This document shows, in pieces, positions 24,740-33,160 of a stretch of 64,000 nt of DNA. Every line of letters starts with the position of its first letter. Position 1 is the stretch's first letter. The notes beneath the pieces were generated by a model. It ran no database searches, was not told where the DNA came from, and saw only the letters and a program-made list of their open reading frames with translations. A program made the position numbers and the translations under genes. Location: contig CAYSAQ010000001.1 in the NCBI GenBank assembly GCA_964429235.1, forward strand, positions 1 through 64,000. The letters run 5' to 3'. The stretch comes from CAYSAQ01 sp964429235 (GTDB lineage: Bacteria > Margulisbacteria > Riflemargulisbacteria > GWF2-35-9 > DYQY01).

Positions 24740-24756
24740 TTGTCTATTGTAGACAA
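24740..24756. promoter_or_regulatory. Inverted repeat upstream of the symporter gene
   Basis: TTGTCTATTGTAGACAA: two 7-bp arms around TTG, ending 42 bp before the symporter ATG. It could be an operator or a leader hairpin; no T tract follows, so it is not an obvious terminator. Confidence 0.4.
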
Positions 24757-24798
24757 TCTAAAGTAATATTATTAAAAACAAACAATAAGGGGTTCTCA

Positions 24799-26181
24799 AT
24801 GATCGATCAGATAATTACAGGGGTATATCTATTAATAATTTTAGCTGTAGGAATTTACGCTGGAAGAAAAGTAAAAACTATGGAGGACTTCTCTGTAGCA
24901 GGCAGAAACATGCCTTTCTATATTATTTTTGCTACTCTGTCTGCCTCGTTTATTGGCGGCGGTTTTTCTATGGGAAATGCTGAAAAAGTATTCTTATTTG
25001 GAATAGCTAACATATTCGCTTTATTTGGCTTCAGTCTAAAGGAAATACTGGTGGCTAAATTTATTGCACCTCGCATGTACAATTATTCTGACTGCATTAC
25101 TGTTGGTGATATTATTGGTAATCATTACGGCAAAGCAGCAAAAATGCTTACAGGTGTTCTATCATTAATAGTTTGTGCAGGGATTCTAGGAGCTCAAATA
25201 GGAGCTATTGGCTACATTTTCAATGTCTTTCTAGGGATAGATGTCCTTTATGGAATAATAATTGGATGTGGAATTGTAATCCTTTATAGCACTATTGGAG
25301 GAATGAAGTCTGTTGTTATAACAGATGTCATTCAATTTATTGTATTAGTAATTGGAATACCTCTAGTTTTAATATTTGGAGTATATCATGCAGGTGGTTG
25401 GACAAACGTTATTAACGCTGTTCCTGATAAACATTTATCTATATTTGGAAATATGCCTGTTATGGCTTTTGTATCTCTGTTTCTAACTTTTCTTGTTGGA
25501 GAAACACTAGTTCCTCCATATATGCAAAGACTATTGATTTCTAAAGACACAAAAGCATTACAGCTAGGAACAATGCTTAGTGGATTACTATCAATTGTGT
25601 TCTTTAGCATTACGGGACTCATCGGACTTGTAGCTTATGCTCTCTTTCCAACTGTAGATGCGAATCTTGCTATGCCACATATGATTATGACAATCTTGCC
25701 TATTGGGGTGAAAGGCATTGTTATTGCAGGCGTAATCTCGATTGTAATGTCTTCAGCAGATTCTTTTCTAAACTCAGCAGCTGTAGCTGCTGTTAATGAC
25801 ATCGTGAAACCTATCTTTCGTGATAGCGAAAAGGCAGGAGCACTTTGGATAGCTAGACTGTTCACTGTAATTGTCGGATTAGGCGCTGTTCTATTTGCAA
25901 TCAATATAAAAAGTGTTCTAGATATACTGCTTTATTCTTACAACTTTTGGGCACCAATAATACTTGTGCCTCTTATTGCTGCATTATTTGACATAAAAGC
26001 AACTAAAGGCCAATTCTTTGCAAGTGCATTAGCTGGTGCTCTTGGTGTATATGTCTGGAAATTCATACTACCTAACCAATACAACATAGATGGACTACTT
26101 GTAGGTCTGTTAGCTAGTTTCTTAGTATTTACTTACTATGCTTTCTTTGAAAAACACGAAGATAATCCTCCGTCAGCCTAA
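24799..26181 (+). CDS. Sodium:solute symporter family transporter
   Basis: 460 residues with a dozen or so hydrophobic helices. Conserved SSS-family features: GRNMPF near the N-terminus, TLSASFIGGGFSMGNAE, YSTIGGMKSVVITDVIQF and ISIVMSSADSFLNSAA. The family moves organic solutes (sugars, amino acids, proline, pantothenate) with sodium across the inner membrane; the substrate cannot be told. AAGGGG precedes the ATG. The last residues (NPPSA) and the stop come from a palindromic repeat, so the original C-terminus was probably different. Single plus-strand gene among minus-strand operons. Confidence 0.9.
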   Translation: MIDQIITGVYLLIILAVGIYAGRKVKTMEDFSVAGRNMPFYIIFATLSASFIGGGFSMGNAEKVFLFGIANIFALFGFSLKEILVAKFIAPRMYNYSDCITVGDIIGNHYGKAAKMLTGVLSLIVCAGILGAQIGAIGYIFNVFLGIDVLYGIIIGCGIVILYSTIGGMKSVVITDVIQFIVLVIGIPLVLIFGVYHAGGWTNVINAVPDKHLSIFGNMPVMAFVSLFLTFLVGETLVPPYMQRLLISKDTKALQLGTMLSGLLSIVFFSITGLIGLVAYALFPTVDANLAMPHMIMTILPIGVKGIVIAGVISIVMSSADSFLNSAAVAAVNDIVKPIFRDSEKAGALWIARLFTVIVGLGAVLFAINIKSVLDILLYSYNFWAPIILVPLIAALFDIKATKGQFFASALAGALGVYVWKFILPNQYNIDGLLVGLLASFLVFTYYAFFEKHEDNPPSA

Positions 26182-26275
26182 CGGCTGCCACCTCCTTTGA
26201 TAAAGGAGGCTTCATGATTAATTCAATAGCCCCCTTTATCAAAGGGGGAAAGGTCGCGAAGCGATCAGGGGGATT
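26164..26275. repeat. Composite palindromic repeat, A plus B units
   Basis: Unit A: AATCCTCCGTCAG, hairpin GCCTAACGGC, CCTCCTTTGATAAAGGAGG. Unit B: CCCCCTTTATCAAAGGGGG, hairpin TCGCGAAGCGA, AGGGGGATT. The spacer TTCATGATTAAT is shared with the copy at 40031. It ends the symporter gene and lies 18 bp beyond the tyrA stop. Confidence 0.8.
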
Positions 26276-26293
26276 ATAGAAATAACCCCTTAA

Positions 26294-27067
26294 TTAATCT
26301 AAGTTAGACCTTAGGTCTTTAAGAAACTTTTGCATCTCTTCATGATCTTTGCCACGAATAATATGCGTAAGATAAGATAGTTTAGAATTAATTAACTCTA
26401 TTTGTTTAAGCGTATATGGATTAAACATAATCTCAGCTAAAAGAAAATCATCTTCTGATAACAACCCCTTAGCAATCTCTAAGTGTTTCTGAAAAGTTGT
26501 ACCCGGTGCTTCCTGATTTTTCATACATGCCGCAAATACCATAGACGATGCAAATGGCGTTGAAAGTGAATATGCTGTCTTCTTATCATGTTCATCAAAG
26601 CTAGACTCATACAGGTTAAGCTTCAAAGCGTTATAGAAGTCTCTAAAAAAGGTTTTTCCTTCTTCATCTGACTCTGTGATGATAATTGCATTCTGGGAGC
26701 TTAAATCGCTCAAGTCTGCAAAGGTAGGACCAAACATTGGGTGAGTAGACACATAGCGCATTCCTGTAGATTCATAATAGTCCTTCAAATCATTTTTAAC
26801 TGAAGTTATATCAGATAAAATACAGTCCTTTGGTAAGGATGGAATTATCTTATCAAAAGTCTCTGTAGTATGTTGCAAGCTCACACAATTAATCACCATC
26901 TCTGGCGCAAACTTTGCTAACTCTTCATTGTTTCTTAAAGGCTTTTCTTGTTTAAGTTCTTTTAATTTATCTTCACTTCTACTAAGAACAGCTACCTCGT
27001 TTTTTTCAGCTAAGACTTTGGCAAACCAAAGACCCATTTTTCCTGCACCAACTATTACTATTTTCAT
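26294..27067 (-). CDS. tyrA: Prephenate dehydrogenase family protein
   Basis: 257 residues. N-terminal Rossmann motif VGAGKMG (6-12), then STHPMFGP, the conserved His-Pro motif of TyrA, and a C-terminal helical dimerisation domain. It oxidises prephenate (or arogenate) to the tyrosine precursor; no chorismate mutase domain is fused. Last gene of the aromatic operon, overlapping pheA by one base. Confidence 0.88.
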   Translation of the reverse strand: MKIVIVGAGKMGLWFAKVLAEKNEVAVLSRSEDKLKELKQEKPLRNNEELAKFAPEMVINCVSLQHTTETFDKIIPSLPKDCILSDITSVKNDLKDYYESTGMRYVSTHPMFGPTFADLSDLSSQNAIIITESDEEGKTFFRDFYNALKLNLYESSFDEHDKKTAYSLSTPFASSMVFAACMKNQEAPGTTFQKHLEIAKGLLSEDDFLLAEIMFNPYTLKQIELINSKLSYLTHIIRGKDHEEMQKFLKDLRSNLD

Positions 27068-28125
27068 TATGAAGTCGCTTTCTTTTCTTTATAACAACCC
27101 ATAAGTCTTAGATCAGTTGTCATAGCTTCTAATTCTTTAAGAACTTTCTTAACATTATCGTCCTCTGCACAACCTTCAAAATCTAAGAAGAATACATAGT
27201 CACCAGGCTTACCTGGAACTGATTCAATTCTGCTTAAATTAATCTTATTCTCTGCAAACAATTCTAATACATGAAAAAGAGTACCTGCTTTATGTAGTGT
27301 AGAGAAAATAATTGAACATTTAGTTCCTTTTTCTGCTACTGCATCTTTTGCAAGTATAAGGAATCTTGTTTTATTAGCTGGAATATCTTCTATATTTTCT
27401 TTTAAAACTTCAAGGTCATAAAGTTCGCCACAAAACTTACTTGCTATCGCAGCTGAGAAAGCTTTTTGTTCTTCAGAAATATGTTTTGCTGATCCAGCAG
27501 TATCATAATAAGAAACACCGTTAAGTTTACTTCTTTCAATAAAGTTCTTACATTGTGAAAGTGCCTGTGAATGAGAGAACACTTCTCTTATTTCACGATG
27601 GTCTGCTTCAGGCAATGCTAATAAACAATGGTGAATATCTAAATCCACAGCACCAACAACCTTTAATGAAGTATTTATAAGTAATTGATTAACATCACCT
27701 AAAACTCCTCCAAGAGTATTCTCTACAGGAATAATACCAAAATCAAAAGCACCATTTTCTACGTTCTCAAATACTTCTGCAAAAGTAATACATGGAATAG
27801 GCACATATTTTTCGTTCCAAGCTTTTGAAGCTACTTCACTATATGCTCCATGTGCTCCTTGAAAACCAATAAGGCTATAATCTTTTGACTGAAAAGATTT
27901 GCTATCCTTAAGAATTAAGTCATAAATTTTAGAAATACTTTCTTTATTGATTAAACTGGAAGACTTACTAGCTATTCTGGCTAATACCTGTTTTTCTCTA
28001 TCGTTATCTTTTATTTCTTTTTTAAACTTCTTAGAAACCAAAGCATGCTCAGTTCTGTCATTAAGTAGCTTTAATATCTGTGAATCTATAAGGTCTATTT
28101 TTCTTCTAATATTATTAAGGTCCAT
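27067..28125 (-). CDS. pheA: Chorismate mutase/prephenate dehydratase (P-protein)
   Basis: 352 residues in three domains: AroQ-type chorismate mutase (about 1-80, DLNNIRRKIDLIDSQILKLL), prephenate dehydratase (about 85-265, GFQGAHGAYSE and NKTRFLIL) and an ACT domain (about 272-345, with ESVPGKPGDYVFF) that normally binds phenylalanine for feedback control. It converts chorismate to phenylpyruvate. A strong hairpin lies between it and aroC upstream. Confidence 0.95.
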   Translation of the reverse strand: MDLNNIRRKIDLIDSQILKLLNDRTEHALVSKKFKKEIKDNDREKQVLARIASKSSSLINKESISKIYDLILKDSKSFQSKDYSLIGFQGAHGAYSEVASKAWNEKYVPIPCITFAEVFENVENGAFDFGIIPVENTLGGVLGDVNQLLINTSLKVVGAVDLDIHHCLLALPEADHREIREVFSHSQALSQCKNFIERSKLNGVSYYDTAGSAKHISEEQKAFSAAIASKFCGELYDLEVLKENIEDIPANKTRFLILAKDAVAEKGTKCSIIFSTLHKAGTLFHVLELFAENKINLSRIESVPGKPGDYVFFLDFEGCAEDDNVKKVLKELEAMTTDLRLMGCYKEKKATS

Positions 28126-28178
28126 TATTTTTCTCCTTGTCTTTCCCCTAAATTTAATTAGGTTTTAAGCTATATATA

Positions 28179-28207
28179 TAACCCCCTCTCCGGTGGAGAG
28201 GGGGTTA
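28179..28207. repeat. GC-rich 13-bp hairpin between aroC and pheA
   Basis: TAACCCCCTCTCC pairs with GGAGAGGGGGTTA around GGT. No T tract follows on the minus strand (TATATATAGC), so it is more likely a repeat unit than an efficient terminator; it could stabilise or stall the operon transcript. Confidence 0.55.
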
Positions 28208-28226
28208 ATTTAACAAATTATAAAAT

Positions 28227-29195
28227 TTACCTTCTAAAAGATAAATCAGCTAATACAATAGCTGTCATTGCCTCTATCACAACCGGCACTCTTAATACGA
28301 ATGCTAAGTCATGTCTGCCCTCTACCTTTAACTCATCCATTTCACTTTTGCTGAAATTATAAGTTTGCTGTGCAACATTTATAGTAGCTGTTGGTTTTAC
28401 AGCTACTGAAAAGAATAACTGATTACCATTAGTAATCCCACCATTTATTCCTCCACAGTTATTAGAACTAGTTGTTCCATCCTTATCAATAATTGGATCA
28501 TTATTCTCGCTACCGGTATACTCTGCAGCAGAAAAACCATTACCAAACTCAATACCTTTTATACCTGGAACAGAAAATACTGCATGAGATATTAAAGACT
28601 CTGCAGAATCAAAAAATGGTTCACCTAATCCTATAGCTAACCCATCAGTGCTACATTCTATTATTCCGCCTACAGAATCTTGGTTCTCAATAGCTTTATC
28701 TAATGTTTCTTCTATATTTTCAGAACCACCAATCATAGTAACTTTTGCAGAAATAACAACATTACCTAAGAACTTTTTAGCGACTGCACCTGCGGCAACT
28801 ATTGGAAGAGTAAGTCTTCCAGAAAAATGCCCTCCACCACGATGGTCAGTACAACCAGCATATTTCTTTGCTGCTACGAAGTCTGCATGGCCAGGTCTTG
28901 GCATATCCAAGAACTGCGAATAATCTTTTGATTTTGTATTATTGTTATGAAAATGAATAGCTATTGGAGCTCCAGTAGTTTTGCCTTGGAACACGCCACT
29001 AACTATCTCTGGAAGATCATCCTCTACTCTAGGTGTTGTGCCTTTGGCACCACTCTTCCTTCTGGCTATATCAGCTAATAAGTCTTCAACTGAAAGTTCG
29101 ATACCTGCCGGAACACCATCAAGAAGACAACCAATTGTTTCACCATGGGATTCACCAAAGATGCTTACTCTGAACATTTCTCCGAAGTTATTCAT
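28227..29195 (-). CDS. aroC: Chorismate synthase
   Basis: 322 residues, somewhat shorter than the usual 350-390. Conserved signatures are present: FGESHGETIG at the start, RPGHADFVAAKKY, DHRGGGHFSGRLT and the C-terminal GRHDLAFVLRVPVVIEA. It uses reduced FMN to convert EPSP to chorismate, the branch point of aromatic synthesis. Separated from aroA by 87 bp containing two hairpins. Confidence 0.95.
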   Translation of the reverse strand: MNNFGEMFRVSIFGESHGETIGCLLDGVPAGIELSVEDLLADIARRKSGAKGTTPRVEDDLPEIVSGVFQGKTTGAPIAIHFHNNNTKSKDYSQFLDMPRPGHADFVAAKKYAGCTDHRGGGHFSGRLTLPIVAAGAVAKKFLGNVVISAKVTMIGGSENIEETLDKAIENQDSVGGIIECSTDGLAIGLGEPFFDSAESLISHAVFSVPGIKGIEFGNGFSAAEYTGSENNDPIIDKDGTTSSNNCGGINGGITNGNQLFFSVAVKPTATINVAQQTYNFSKSEMDELKVEGRHDLAFVLRVPVVIEAMTAIVLADLSFRR

Positions 29196-29216
29196 AATAG
29201 TTGTCCTTTCTTTTGT

Positions 29217-29276
29217 TAGCGGTAAACCGCTAGAGTTTTTAGTCTACTGTCCTCGCCAATGGCGAGGACAGTAGAC
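29217..29276. repeat. Two perfect hairpins between aroA and aroC
   Basis: TAGCGG-taaa-CCGCTA (29217-29232), followed on the plus strand by GAGTTTTTAG, and a 16-bp perfect stem GTCTACTGTCCTCGCC-aat-(complement) at 29242-29276. No plus-strand gene ends here, so a plus-strand terminator role is unexplained; on the minus strand they fall between two operon genes. Confidence 0.6.
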
Positions 29277-29282
29277 AGTTAT

Positions 29283-30536
29283 TTAGCTTACTTTTCCACC
29301 TAGTTCTTTAAAATCAGCAAAGAACTCTGGATATGATTTATTTACACATTCAACATCTTTTATAACAATTGCTTCTTCAGCATTTAAGGATGTTACAGCA
29401 GCGGCCATTGCTATCCTGTGATCATTATGAGAGGACATTTCTCCTCCCTTAATATTACCACCTTTAATAACCATTGTATTATTTTCTATCGTAATTTCAA
29501 CACCTATGTTGCCAAATTCCTCAAGAAGCACAGTGGCTCTATCACTTTCTTTATGCTTTAAACGAGACACCCCTTCTATACGAGATTCGCCACTACAGTT
29601 AGCAGCTAAAGCAACTAATGGAGGGAAAAGATCTGGGCAATCTGTGGCATCAAAGCTAAATGGATTTAAGTCCTTCTTAGTAATAAGAACACTTTCCCCA
29701 TCTTCCCATATCTCTGCGCCAACCATCTCTAGAACTTTCATAATAGCCCTATCTGCTTGGCTAGAGTCTAACTTTAGACCATCTAATTCAACTTCACCTG
29801 AAACTGCTCCTGCTACTAATAAAAAAGCTGCAGAGCTCCAATCTCCTTCTGCTTTATATTTCTTTGCAGAGAAAAACTGTTCACCTTTTATAGTAAACTT
29901 TTCATAATTATCGTTTTCTACTGTGCCCCCAAAAACGCTTATAGCTTCTAATGTCATATCGACATACGGCTTACTTTTTAAATTATCTACTTTAATCACA
30001 GAAACACCCTCAACTTTAGTAAGTGCTATAAGCAACCCTGTGAGAAGCTGAGAACTAACGGAACCGTCTACAGATATCTCGGAAGGTTCAAGTGGACCTT
30101 TAATAGTCATTGGAGAAAATCCTTCGTTTGTAGTGCATTCTGCACCTAGATATAATAAAGCATCTTGCACCATACCAAGCGGTCTTGAACTTAGAGATCC
30201 TTCTGTTTTTAAGATGACATCTCTACCTGCTAACCCGATAATTGGCGAAAACATTCTGGCACAAAGACCTGATTCTCCACAATTTATTTCATCTGATTCT
30301 GGGGTAACAACACCTGTACTCTTTATGACAATACGTTCAGTCGTTGCTTTTACCTCTGCACCAAGGTCAGCAATAACATTGATAGCAGACAAAACATCAT
30401 CACAATAATTTGGATTAAGAATTACAGACTTACCCTTTGTTAATAACGATAAAGCTAACGCTCTTTGCAAATAGCTTTTAGATGTTGGAACTCTTACTGC
30501 TCCACTAACAGAGGAACTTTGAGCTGTAAGGTTCAT
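29283..30536 (-). CDS. aroA: 3-phosphoshikimate 1-carboxyvinyltransferase (EPSP synthase)
   Basis: 417 residues, two-domain inside-out barrel. PTSKSYLQRALALS near the start binds shikimate-3-phosphate; GESGLCARM stands in place of the usual GNAGTAMR loop; KHKESDRA and SHNDHRIAMA are the conserved C-terminal motifs. It adds enolpyruvate from PEP. The start overlaps the aroD stop by one base. Confidence 0.94.
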   Translation of the reverse strand: MNLTAQSSSVSGAVRVPTSKSYLQRALALSLLTKGKSVILNPNYCDDVLSAINVIADLGAEVKATTERIVIKSTGVVTPESDEINCGESGLCARMFSPIIGLAGRDVILKTEGSLSSRPLGMVQDALLYLGAECTTNEGFSPMTIKGPLEPSEISVDGSVSSQLLTGLLIALTKVEGVSVIKVDNLKSKPYVDMTLEAISVFGGTVENDNYEKFTIKGEQFFSAKKYKAEGDWSSAAFLLVAGAVSGEVELDGLKLDSSQADRAIMKVLEMVGAEIWEDGESVLITKKDLNPFSFDATDCPDLFPPLVALAANCSGESRIEGVSRLKHKESDRATVLLEEFGNIGVEITIENNTMVIKGGNIKGGEMSSHNDHRIAMAAAVTSLNAEEAIVIKDVECVNKSYPEFFADFKELGGKVS

Positions 30537-31171
30537 TAAGCATTAATCCTCTTTAAAATATCATCCATTTCTACTGATGAAAGCTGACCAGCAGCTGTTT
30601 CGTTATCTTTATCTATTGAAACGAAAGTAAATGGAGCTCCTAATAACAAGGATGCAACTCTAGTAACCTTTCCTAGCTCTCCCATTCCAATTACGATTAG
30701 CGACATTTCGCTATCATATAGTGAAAGAAGACGTGCTGCCTCTTTCTTATCATTAACAACACAGGCGATTTTGATAATATCAAACTCTGTCTCCTGTGCC
30801 CATCTTAACAACTGCTCTAACTCTCTTCTTTGAGGTGTTTTATCATAATCATGATAAGAGATAATTATTTTACATCCTTTATCTCTAGCAAAAGAAACAA
30901 GCTCCTGTTTATAATCATCATTACTCTCTATCTCTATATCAACATAACTAGCACCAAAAGCAATAGCCTCTTTTAAGACAATTAATCTTTGGTCATCTGA
31001 TACATCTGATGAAGGACGATAAGTAGCTACTGTCTGTGCTTCTACAGAAAACAGATTACTAACACTATCTTTATATTCAATTTTGTCTAATCTATACTCT
31101 ACAATCTCAAAGCCTTTTGTTAACGCTACTGCCTTCTCAACTGATTTAACTGCTATGCTTAAACAATTCAT
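30536..31171 (-). CDS. aroD: Type I 3-dehydroquinate dehydratase
   Basis: 211 residues. The EYRLDKIE strand, IISYHDYDKTP (catalytic His region), the Schiff-base Lys in DIIKIACVV and GMGELGKVTR are type I features. It dehydrates dehydroquinate to dehydroshikimate. It overlaps aroB by 26 bp and aroA by 1 bp. No shikimate dehydrogenase is fused. Confidence 0.92.
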   Translation of the reverse strand: MNCLSIAVKSVEKAVALTKGFEIVEYRLDKIEYKDSVSNLFSVEAQTVATYRPSSDVSDDQRLIVLKEAIAFGASYVDIEIESNDDYKQELVSFARDKGCKIIISYHDYDKTPQRRELEQLLRWAQETEFDIIKIACVVNDKKEAARLLSLYDSEMSLIVIGMGELGKVTRVASLLLGAPFTFVSIDKDNETAAGQLSSVEMDDILKRINA

Positions 31172-32183
31172 TTATATCCTCCTCGAATTCATCCATTTTT
31201 ACTTTTTTAATGACTGGCGAGCCAATATCTTCTAAATATATAAAATAGATAGAGTCACCGTCTCTTTTTTTATCTTTGAACACTGCAGATACTAATTCAT
31301 CTTTAGTTATGCTAACTTGTTCAAACCCATATTTATCTAACATATCATTAATCTGTTCGGCTACTGTCTTACTCAACATACCTTTTAATACAGATAAATT
31401 AACAGAATATCTTAAGCCTGCTGCAACAGCCATTCCATGTGAAATGCCCTGAATCTTTTCTATAGCATGACCGATAGTGTGTCCAAGGTTCAGAACACGT
31501 CTTCTTCCCTGCTCGCGTTCGTCTTCATTTACGACTTCAGCCTTAATGCTTACAGAACGAAATACTAAATCGTTAATGAGGTCTTCATCTAAGGCTAGTA
31601 CTGCTTCGCTATTATCAGCTAATATTAAAAATTTCTCTTTATCAGCAATAAGAGCATGTTTTATAATCTCCGCTATTCCGCAAAGAATATTCTGTTTATC
31701 TAAAGTCTTTAATAAAGATGTATCGCAGATAACAAATTCTGGCTGATTGAATACACCGAGCATGTTCTTATAACCTTCGGAATTCACTCCGTTTTTTCCA
31801 CCGACACTAGCATCTACCTGAGCCAATAATGTTGTAGAAACAAAGCCAAACTTTAATCCGCGCATATAAATGGAAGCTATAAAACCAGCTACATCACAAA
31901 CGATTCCGCCACCTATTGCTACAATAAACCAACTGCGGTCTACGCCTAGCTCAAGCAGCTCTGCTACAACTTTTTCTACAGTAGCTAAAGTTTTGGACTT
32001 TTCTCCCTGTCCTATTTCAATAACAGGAGCTGATGGAAAATTATCTTTATAAAGATTACGTACTTTTGAATCTGTGATTACAACTAGCTTAGATGCTGAA
32101 AGATATTTAGGCAAATTGGACAAACTCTCTCCTATAAGTAATTTAGAAGAGCTCTGTGCACCTTTTACCGATAGTTCTTTCAT
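31146..32183 (-). CDS. aroB: 3-dehydroquinate synthase
   Basis: 345 residues. GGGIVCDVAGFIASIYMRG binds NAD; TTLLAQVDASVGGKNGVN and RRVLNLGHTIGHAIE hold the zinc ligands and active site. It cyclises DAHP to dehydroquinate. Only 4 bp separate it from the DAHP synthase gene. Confidence 0.96.
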   Translation of the reverse strand: MKELSVKGAQSSSKLLIGESLSNLPKYLSASKLVVITDSKVRNLYKDNFPSAPVIEIGQGEKSKTLATVEKVVAELLELGVDRSWFIVAIGGGIVCDVAGFIASIYMRGLKFGFVSTTLLAQVDASVGGKNGVNSEGYKNMLGVFNQPEFVICDTSLLKTLDKQNILCGIAEIIKHALIADKEKFLILADNSEAVLALDEDLINDLVFRSVSIKAEVVNEDEREQGRRRVLNLGHTIGHAIEKIQGISHGMAVAAGLRYSVNLSVLKGMLSKTVAEQINDMLDKYGFEQVSITKDELVSAVFKDKKRDGDSIYFIYLEDIGSPVIKKVKMDEFEEDINELFKHSS

Positions 32184-32187
32184 CCTA

Positions 32188-33006
32188 CTATTTAGCGATT
32201 TCTTTCATCAAAGCATATACCCTTGAAACATCTTTAGCTATTACTTCAAATTCCTCTGGAGTAAGGGCTTGATCTTTATCACAAAGAGCTTCGCATGGAT
32301 TGTTATGTACTTCTACAATAAGACCATCAGCGCCAGCAGCTACAGATGCGTTACACATAGGAGCGATTAGACTCTTTCTTCCTGTACCGTGAGATGGATC
32401 TACAATTATTGGCAGATGAGTTATCTCTTTTACAGCAGGAACCATACTAAGGTCTAGAGTGTTTCTAGTATAAGTTTCAAAAGTTCTAATTCCTCTTTCA
32501 CAAAGGATTACGTTTGGATTACCTTCAGCTAAAATATACTCAGCACAGTTCAACCATTCTGATAGAGTGGAATACATCCCTCTTTTTAGCAATACAGGTT
32601 TATTTACTTTTCCTACCTCTTTAAGTAATGAAAAGTTCTGCATATTTCTAGCACCAATTTGTAATACATCGGCATATTCACTAACCCAACACACATCTCT
32701 TGGATCAATAACCTCTGTAACAATTGGAAGTCCAGATGCTTGTTTAGCTTTTTCAAGGTATTTAAGACCTTTAAGTCCAAGGCCTTGGAAATCATATGGA
32801 GAGGTCCTTGGTTTGAAAGCTCCGCCACGAAGCATATTCGCTCCCGCAGCTTTAGCCTTGATAGCAGTATCAATCATCTGCTCTTCTGTCTCTACACTAC
32901 ATGGACCAGCAATAAGCGCTAGCTCATTACCGATTTCAACATCGCCCACTTTAACAATGGTACGTTCATTTTGACTATTCAATGATGCAAGTTGTAACTT
33001 CTTCAC
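32188..33006 (-). CDS. aroF: DAHP synthase, type I-beta
   Basis: 272 residues. AGPCSVETEEQM, NMLRGGAFKPRTSPYDFQG, KRGMYSTLSEW and DPSHGTGRK are the conserved metal- and substrate-binding motifs of the KDO8P/DAHP synthase core. It joins PEP and erythrose-4-phosphate. There is no N-terminal ferredoxin-like or fused chorismate mutase regulatory domain, so direct feedback inhibition is less likely. Start is a GTG at 33006, 7 nt after GAGGAG. First gene of the aromatic operon. Confidence 0.95.
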   Translation of the reverse strand: MKKLQLASLNSQNERTIVKVGDVEIGNELALIAGPCSVETEEQMIDTAIKAKAAGANMLRGGAFKPRTSPYDFQGLGLKGLKYLEKAKQASGLPIVTEVIDPRDVCWVSEYADVLQIGARNMQNFSLLKEVGKVNKPVLLKRGMYSTLSEWLNCAEYILAEGNPNVILCERGIRTFETYTRNTLDLSMVPAVKEITHLPIIVDPSHGTGRKSLIAPMCNASVAAGADGLIVEVHNNPCEALCDKDQALTPEEFEVIAKDVSRVYALMKEIAK

Positions 33007-33048
33007 AATTCTACTCCTCGTTAACTATTTCACCGTTTGGTTGAAAGG

Positions 33049-33057
33049 ATTATAGCA
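33049..33057 (-). promoter_or_regulatory. Extended -10 promoter of the aromatic operon
   Basis: On the minus strand TGCTATAAT: TGn directly before TATAAT, with no good -35 at 16-18 bp. The leader to the aroF GTG would be about 35 nt, too short for a transcription attenuator. Confidence 0.55.
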
Positions 33058-33104
33058 CTTTTTAAAAGCAAATGTAAGCGCTAATGTTACTACTAAGAGA
33101 AACA

Positions 33105-33150
33105 ATAACCCTTCCACCCTTCGGGCACCTTCCCTTCGCAAGGGAAGGAT
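33105..33150. repeat. Single palindromic repeat unit
   Basis: TAACCCTTCC, hairpin CCC-ttc-GGG, then CCTTCCCTT-cgc-AAGGGAAGG. Reverse arrangement of the unit at 38011-38055. It sits just downstream (minus strand) of the carboxypeptidase gene stop at 33161. Confidence 0.65.
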
Positions 33151-33160
33151 CAATATTGTT

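Noticed and set aside
24664..24798. Possible riboswitch before the symporter
   Set aside because: Only a single 7-bp inverted repeat is found and no conserved aptamer sequence; the space is taken by the divergent rpmE promoter.
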